A stretch of 64,000 bases of DNA from Rhodobiaceae bacterium UBA4490 (GTDB lineage: Bacteria; Pseudomonadota; Alphaproteobacteria; Parvibaculales; Parvibaculaceae), in the NCBI GenBank assembly GCA_002389665.1, contig DGNO01000006.1:6393-70392 (forward strand), in the 5' to 3' direction. The notes below the pieces were generated by a model, which saw only the letters and a program-made list of their open reading frames with translations, was not told the DNA's origin and made no database searches. Each line of letters opens with the position of its first letter. The first letter of the stretch is position 1. Both the position numbers and the translations under genes were made by a program. Shown here in pieces: positions 59,234-64,000 of this stretch.

Positions 59234-61177
59234 ATGTCAGAACCCCAGACTTTTCCCGTCCCCCAGGATTGGGCCCGCCGCGCCTATGCAGATAAAAACG
59301 CCTACCGGAAAATGTATGAGGCCAGCATCGACAACCCGGAGGGGTTCTGGCGCGAGCATGGCCAGCGCATCGACTGGATAAAGCCCTACACCAAGGTCAA
59401 GAATGTCTCCTACGACAAGGGCGATCTGCATATCCGCTGGTTCGAGGACGGCACGCTCAATGCCTCGGCCAATTGCATCGACCGGCATCTGGCCCACCGG
59501 GCCGACAAAGTGGCGATCATCTGGGAAGGCGACGAGCCGACCGACGACAAGAAGATCACCTACCGCGAACTGCACGAGGAAGTGTGCAAATTCGCCAATG
59601 TCCTTAAAGCCCAAGGCATCAAGAAGGGCGACCGCGTCACCATCTATATGCCGATGATCCCGGAAGCCGCCTACGCCATGCTCGCCTGCGCGCGCATCGG
59701 CGCGGTGCACTCGGTGGTCTTTGGCGGCTTCTCGCCGGACAGTCTGGCGGGCCGTATCGAAGACTGCGAATCGAACTGCGTCATCACCGCCGATGAAGGC
59801 GTGCGCGGCGGGCGGAAAATTCCGCTGAAAGCCAATACGGACAAGGCGCTGGAAAAATGCCCGGGCGTCAAATCCGTTATCGTCGTGAAGCGCACGGGCG
59901 GCGATGTCACCATGAAAGAAGGCCGCGACATCTGGTACGAAGATGCCAAGGCCAAAGCCAGCGCCGACTGCCCGCCCGAGGAGATGAGCGCCGAGGACCC
60001 GCTTTTCATCCTTTATACGAGCGGTTCGACCGGCAAGCCCAAGGGCGTGATGCACACCACTGGCGGCTACATGGTCTATACCTCCATGACCCATCACTAC
60101 GTCTTCGATTATCACGATGACGATATTTACTGGTGCACGGCGGATGTCGGCTGGGTGACGGGCCACTCCTACATTCTCTATGGCCCGCTCGCGAACGGCG
60201 CAACGACGCTGATGTTCGAAGGTGTGCCGACTTATCCTTCCCCCTCGCGCAGCTGGGAAGTCTGTGACAAGCACGGCGTGAACATCTTCTACACCGCACC
60301 CACGGCGCTTCGCGCGCTGATGCGCGAAGGCGAAGGGCCGGTGAAGAAAACCTCACGCAAGTCGCTACGCCTTCTAGGCTCCGTGGGCGAGCCCATCAAT
60401 CCGGAAGCCTGGCTCTGGTATTACAATGTGGTAGGCGAAGGGCGCTGCCCCATCGTCGATACCTGGTGGCAGACGGAGACGGGCGGCATTCTGATCTCGC
60501 CGCTGCCGGGCGCGACCGCGCTGAAACCGGGCTCGGCAACGCTGCCCTTTTTCGGCATCAAGCCTGTCTTGGTCGACAATGAAGGCAAGGAACTTGAGGG
60601 CGCAACGCAGGGCAATCTCTGCATCGCCGATAGCTGGCCGGGCCAGATGCGCACCGTTTACGGCGACCATCAGCGTTTCATCGACACGTACTTCTCGCAG
60701 TTCCCCGGCAAGTATTTCACCGGCGATGGCTGCCGGCGCGATGAAGACGGCTATTATTGGATCACCGGCCGCGTCGATGACGTGCTGAATGTGTCCGGCC
60801 ACCGCATGGGCACGGCGGAAGTGGAATCGGCGCTCGTCGCCCACGCCAAAGTCGCCGAGGCCGCCGTGGTCGGCTATCCCCACGACATCAAGGGCCAGGG
60901 CATCTATGCCTATGTGACGCTGAATGTCGGCGAGGAACCGAGCGAGGAACTGCGCAAGGAACTCGTGCAATGGGTGCGCAGCGAAATCGGCCCCATCGCC
61001 TCGCCCGATCTCATTCAATGGGCGCCCGGCCTGCCGAAAACCCGCTCCGGCAAAATCATGCGCCGCATCCTGCGCAAGATCGCCGAGGACGATTTCTCCA
61101 ATCTGGGCGATACCTCGACCCTGGCGGACCCCGGCGTCGTCAATGACCTAATCGACAACCGGCAGAACAAAAGCTGA
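59234..61177 (+). CDS. acs: Acetyl-CoA synthetase
   Basis: 647 residues from [10 protein letters not shown], with GGGAGG upstream; the frame reaches back to 59126 but without start signals. Motifs: [15 protein letters not shown] A-domain start, [22 protein letters not shown] (P-loop), [45 protein letters not shown], and the catalytic/acetylatable K607 in [11 protein letters not shown]. It activates acetate to acetyl-CoA with ATP. Monocistronic: own terminator follows. Confidence 0.96.
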   Translation: MSEPQTFPVPQDWARRAYADKNAYRKMYEASIDNPEGFWREHGQRIDWIKPYTKVKNVSYDKGDLHIRWFEDGTLNASANCIDRHLAHRADKVAIIWEGDEPTDDKKITYRELHEEVCKFANVLKAQGIKKGDRVTIYMPMIPEAAYAMLACARIGAVHSVVFGGFSPDSLAGRIEDCESNCVITADEGVRGGRKIPLKANTDKALEKCPGVKSVIVVKRTGGDVTMKEGRDIWYEDAKAKASADCPPEEMSAEDPLFILYTSGSTGKPKGVMHTTGGYMVYTSMTHHYVFDYHDDDIYWCTADVGWVTGHSYILYGPLANGATTLMFEGVPTYPSPSRSWEVCDKHGVNIFYTAPTALRALMREGEGPVKKTSRKSLRLLGSVGEPINPEAWLWYYNVVGEGRCPIVDTWWQTETGGILISPLPGATALKPGSATLPFFGIKPVLVDNEGKELEGATQGNLCIADSWPGQMRTVYGDHQRFIDTYFSQFPGKYFTGDGCRRDEDGYYWITGRVDDVLNVSGHRMGTAEVESALVAHAKVAEAAVVGYPHDIKGQGIYAYVTLNVGEEPSEELRKELVQWVRSEIGPIASPDLIQWAPGLPKTRSGKIMRRILRKIAEDDFSNLGDTSTLADPGVVNDLIDNRQNKS

Positions 61178-61196
61178 CCGGGCCTCTCAAGACAGA

Positions 61197-61226
61197 CAAA
61201 AGGCCGCCTCTTAAGGCGGCCTTTTT
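61197..61226 (+). terminator. acs terminator
   Basis: GGCCGCC and GGCGGCC arms with a 6-nt loop, flanked by AAAA and TTTTT. It begins 20 bp after the acs stop. Confidence 0.92.
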
Positions 61227-61299
61227 CATGTGCTCTTTCAATCCGCGCGCCATTCCCCATATGGACCTCATCGGGCAGAGGAAACGGGAGGAGCGCGCC

Positions 61300-62160
61300 A
61301 TGCTGAGCTGGCAGGTTGGAAACGTCACGATCAAACGGCTTGTGGAATTCGAAGGCCCGCTGCCGGGCGGCGGCAAGGGTTCGATGGTGGAAGAGGCCTA
61401 TCCGGAAGAGGTGAAAAAGATCGGCTGGCTGGCGCCGCATTTCGCGACCGAAGAAGGCCATATCATTGCCGCGGTGCAGGCGCTGCTCATCGAAACGCCG
61501 GATAAGAAAATCATTGTCGATACGTGCGTCGGCAATGACAAGAAACGATCCAATCCTTTCTTCAACGAATTGCAGACTCCGTTCCTGAAGCACTTGGCGG
61601 ATGCCGGCTGGGACCGGGAGAAGGTGGACATGGTGCTCTGCACGCATTTGCATGTGGACCATGTGGGCTGGAACACCATGCTGGTGGACGGCGAATGGGT
61701 GCCGACTTTCCCCAACGCCGACTATCTGATCGCGCGCAATGAATGGGATCATTGGCGCAAGGAAATCGACGATCCCGATCAGGCACCGGTGATGGAAGAT
61801 TCCGTCCATCCGATTTTCGATGCAGGCCTTGCCAAACTCGTCTCGGAGGATGAGCGCATCAGCGATGAAATCCGCCTGATGCCGACACCGGGTCACACGC
61901 CGGGCCATGTTTCCATTGTCATCGAAAGCGAAGGCAAGACCGCCATCATCACCGGCGATATCATGCACCATCCCTGTCAGATCGCCCGGCCTTCTTGGGC
62001 AAGCGGTTTCGACACCGACCAGACTGCCGCCCGCGCCACCCGCGCCGCGTTTCTGAAAGAAGTGGAAGGCAAAGACATTCTCGTCCTCGGCACCCATTTC
62101 GCCGCGCCGACCGGCGGCTATGTGCGCGAGGAAGGCGAAGGCTACCGCTTTCACGTCTAA
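61300..62160 (+). CDS. Metallo-beta-lactamase-fold hydrolase
   Basis: 286 residues from MLSWQVGNVTIKR, with GGAGGAG upstream; a longer frame from 61228 lacks this. Zinc motif THLHVDH (H116, H118, D120, H121), PTPGHTPGHVSIV, ITGDIMHHP and GTHFAAPTGGYV complete a binuclear MBL site. Closest in layout to the AHL-lactonase/organophosphate-hydrolase-like group of MBL proteins, so lactonase or esterase activity is possible, not shown. Own promoter and terminator. Confidence 0.88.
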   Translation: MLSWQVGNVTIKRLVEFEGPLPGGGKGSMVEEAYPEEVKKIGWLAPHFATEEGHIIAAVQALLIETPDKKIIVDTCVGNDKKRSNPFFNELQTPFLKHLADAGWDREKVDMVLCTHLHVDHVGWNTMLVDGEWVPTFPNADYLIARNEWDHWRKEIDDPDQAPVMEDSVHPIFDAGLAKLVSEDERISDEIRLMPTPGHTPGHVSIVIESEGKTAIITGDIMHHPCQIARPSWASGFDTDQTAARATRAAFLKEVEGKDILVLGTHFAAPTGGYVREEGEGYRFHV

Positions 62161-62161
62161 G

Positions 62162-62190
62162 AAAAAGGGGCAGCGCTGCCGCTGCCCCTT
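62162..62190 (+). terminator. Hairpin after the MBL hydrolase gene
   Basis: AAGGGGCAGC and GCTGCCCCTT form a perfect 10-bp stem with a 6-nt loop. It begins 2 bp after the stop and is preceded by an A-run, so it can work for the plus strand (weak T-run) or the convergent porin gene (T-run on the minus strand). Confidence 0.75.
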
Positions 62191-62217
62191 CCGCGCCTCC
62201 CTTAAAGCGCAGATTTT

Positions 62218-63429
62218 TTAAAGCGAATAGGCAAGCTGCACCCAGACCTTGTCCCTGTCCGCAAAACCGTTTTCCCCATCGAAGAAGGCGGCCTTAAGAC
62301 CGAGAGAAAGGTCATGCGGCAGCTTCGCGTTCAGCGTGAAGTCCAGCTCTTCGCCGTAACTTGCCGAGCCGCGCTCGGCTTCGAAATCATGATAGGTCGC
62401 GCCGAAGGCAATCCCGCTCAAGGGTCCGAGATCGCCGAACGTGTATGAACCGCCCGCATAAAGATCCTGAATGCCGTTGACCGGCGTCGTCAGGAATGCA
62501 TCGGCAAAGCCTTGGAACTTATGCAGCGTGGCGATGGGTGTCGAAAAGCCCTGTGTGCCATTGCCTTCCAGCACTTCACCGCCAAGCGTGACTTCCCAGG
62601 CGTCTTTGCCGGCTTTGACCTCCCCGTGCCAGTAATCGAGCGAGAGGCTCAAGGGATTGTCGTCATAATCTTCCTGATGGGCATATTCCGCGACGCCCTT
62701 GAGGGAAAAGCCCGCGGCCTCCGTCTTGCCGTCGAGCCGCAGCCCGATGGTGCGCGTGGAAAGCAAGGGCGCCTGATCGAGCGAGAGGAAATGCCCATAG
62801 GCTTTTGCGGTGAGGTGCTCGCCGAACGCATAAGAAACTTCGCTCAAATGGGTTTCCCCATTGTAGCGGCCATTGGGTGAGTTATCGCCGAAGATGCGGT
62901 TGACCTGGTCCACATAGGCGTAGGTGACACGCAGGTTTTCGATGCTCTCGAAATCGAGCTTGAAAGCATCGAAAGTCTGCTCGTTCTGACGCCAGCCGAC
63001 ATTGCCGACAAAGCGGCCATTGCCGAGAATAATGCGCTGGCGCCCGAGCGTCGCCGTCACACCGCCGTTCTGATAAGAAACCTGCGCACGGTTGAGCTCG
63101 GTATCTTCAGGATCGGCCACCACCGGATAATTACCGCGCCCGTTCACCGTGTCATTGTAGCGGCCAAGACCGAGATCGATGACGGTTTCCCCTTCCACAA
63201 GAAAAGTGAACCCGTAAAGCGCGCCTGTCTCGAACCCGTAGCGGGCACGGAAAGTCGTGGCATGGGCATCTTCCGGCAAGCCCTGCTGATCGACATACTC
63301 ATAGCGCAGCCGCGTATCGAGAATGGGCTTGCCTTCCTCCCAAAGCGCCGACAGCGTCTCCCCGGCGAAAGCCGGCGTGGCAAGGCCTGACAAGAGCACG
63401 GCGCCTGCAATGGTTTTCTTCATTTTCAT
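62218..63429 (-). CDS. Alginate-export-type outer-membrane porin
   Basis: 403 residues with a signal peptide (MKKTIAGAVLLSGLATPAFA). It shows the alginate_exp/OprD-like pattern: LDTRLRYEYVDQQG at the start, RYGFETGALYGFTFLVEGE, LGRQRIILGNGRFVGNVGWRQNEQTFDAF, and alternating strands to the C-terminal VWVQLAYSL. A single 18-stranded barrel is expected. Members take up or export small organic anions; specificity unknown. It ends convergent with the MBL gene. Confidence 0.85.
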   Translation of the reverse strand: MKMKKTIAGAVLLSGLATPAFAGETLSALWEEGKPILDTRLRYEYVDQQGLPEDAHATTFRARYGFETGALYGFTFLVEGETVIDLGLGRYNDTVNGRGNYPVVADPEDTELNRAQVSYQNGGVTATLGRQRIILGNGRFVGNVGWRQNEQTFDAFKLDFESIENLRVTYAYVDQVNRIFGDNSPNGRYNGETHLSEVSYAFGEHLTAKAYGHFLSLDQAPLLSTRTIGLRLDGKTEAAGFSLKGVAEYAHQEDYDDNPLSLSLDYWHGEVKAGKDAWEVTLGGEVLEGNGTQGFSTPIATLHKFQGFADAFLTTPVNGIQDLYAGGSYTFGDLGPLSGIAFGATYHDFEAERGSASYGEELDFTLNAKLPHDLSLGLKAAFFDGENGFADRDKVWVQLAYSL

Positions 63430-63468
63430 CTCCTGCTTCCTTTCCTGACACGTGGCCTTTGGGCGGCT

Positions 63469-64000
63469 TTATGCGGCCTTGATTGCCTGCAGGAATGTCT
63501 GGATCGTTTTTTCCAATGAGCCGCGGGCAGCGGAAAGCCCCTCCGCCGCGCCCAGCACTTTTTTAGAGGCTTCACGCGTTTCGCCCGTGCTGGCACGCAC
63601 GTCCGAAATCTGCTGCGTCACTTCCTGGGTGCCGCGGGCTGCATCATTCGCACTCGTGGAAATTTCCGCCGTCGCGGAGCTTTGCTGCTCCGTCGCACTC
63701 GTCACGGAGGCGGCGATTTCCATATTCTCGCGGATGACGGATTGAATATCGGCCACGACCGATACCATCCGCTCGCTTACGGAACGCACTTCATCGACAT
63801 TGGTGGAAATATCCGCCGTCGCCTTGGCGGTCTGCGTGGCCAGCGCCTTGACTTCGGAGGCAACGACGGCAAAGCCCTTGCCCGCTTCCCCCGCCCGCGC
63901 CGCCTCGATCGTGGCGTTGAGGGCTAGAAGGTTCGTCTGCTCGGCGATTTCGTCGATAAGGCTCGTGATCTCACCGATGCGCTGGGAGGCGGCGTTCAAA
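63469..64000 (-). CDS. Methyl-accepting chemotaxis protein, C-terminal part (cut by window edge)
   Basis: The visible 177 codons hold the highly conserved hairpin tip [46 protein letters not shown], which binds CheA/CheW. Then comes the long coiled-coil with methylation-helix-like [13 protein letters not shown] and a Lys/Ala end (LQAIKAA). No C-terminal CheR-tether pentapeptide is seen. The sensor half lies beyond 64000. Confidence 0.92.
   Translation of the reverse strand, partial: LNAASQRIGEITSLIDEIAEQTNLLALNATIEAARAGEAGKGFAVVASEVKALATQTAKATADISTNVDEVRSVSERMVSVVADIQSVIRENMEIAASVTSATEQQSSATAEISTSANDAARGTQEVTQQISDVRASTGETREASKKVLGAAEGLSAARGSLEKTIQTFLQAIKAA

Noticed and set aside
1..64000. 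CRISPR array, phage or known anti-phage system
   Set aside because: No regularly spaced repeats, cas, capsid, terminase or toxin-antitoxin pattern was found on either strand by reading the genes and gaps.

Overview
The window looks like the chromosome of a GC-rich (about 60 %) alphaproteobacterium. Evidence: hemC-hemD-COG4223-HemY-like genes lie divergent to tsaD, with gpsA, a YciI-like gene and an EVE-domain gene on the far side. There are many acyl-CoA dehydrogenases, enoyl-CoA hydratases, SDRs and TetR regulators, and DUF1302/DUF1329/YCF48 envelope proteins typical of environmental degraders of hydrophobic compounds. I cannot name the genus from sequence alone.

Region 1 (1-10973) is a conjugation-type cluster, nearly all on the minus strand. 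It starts with an IncP-like leader (TraK-like, two unknown 84-residue proteins, TraL-like ATPase, TraM-like membrane protein) and continues as a P-type type IV secretion operon in the order virB2, B3, B4, B5, B6, (70-residue protein), B7, B8, B9, B10. A further gene begins at the left edge. VirB7 is a 54-residue lipoprotein too short for normal ORF calling. A small membrane protein gene on the opposite strand occupies the virB5-virB6 gap, where entry-exclusion genes sit in IncP, IncW and IncN plasmids. No relaxase or coupling protein is visible. The non-coding stretch upstream of traK (10725-10973) is the most likely oriT.

Region 2 (10974-34560) holds catabolic and envelope genes: a degenerate GGDEF/EAL-like protein, a sorbosone-dehydrogenase-like beta-propeller, SDRs, an ECH-ACAD-HsaA-like operon, and a DUF1302-DUF1329-YCF48 set of exported proteins separated by hairpins. 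A TetR gene is divergent from a secreted beta-helix protein paired with a diheme cytochrome c. There is also an isolated lipoprotein gene of lower GC and a three-gene copper operon (DUF2946, Met-rich outer-membrane protein, PCuAC chaperone).

Region 3 (34560-43100) is a mixed oxidative and stress region: flavin monooxygenase, YghU-type GST, an SDR/TetR divergent pair with a clear operator, tag, tRNA-Thr(CGT), a short AraC protein, a stand-alone ClpP, and an FeS-type photolyase whose 3' end overlaps a convergent DUF2256 gene.

Region 4 (43080-53600) is the conserved heme and housekeeping block, with a TetR gene, cspA and a 36-residue membrane peptide inserted between tsaD and gpsA. Region 5 (53600-64000) has a Rieske protein, creatininase family protein, CaiB/BaiF CoA-transferase, a PAS-PAS-GGDEF-EAL protein, acetyl-CoA synthetase, an MBL hydrolase, a porin-like protein and the end of a chemotaxis receptor.

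No CRISPR array, rRNA or insertion sequence was seen.
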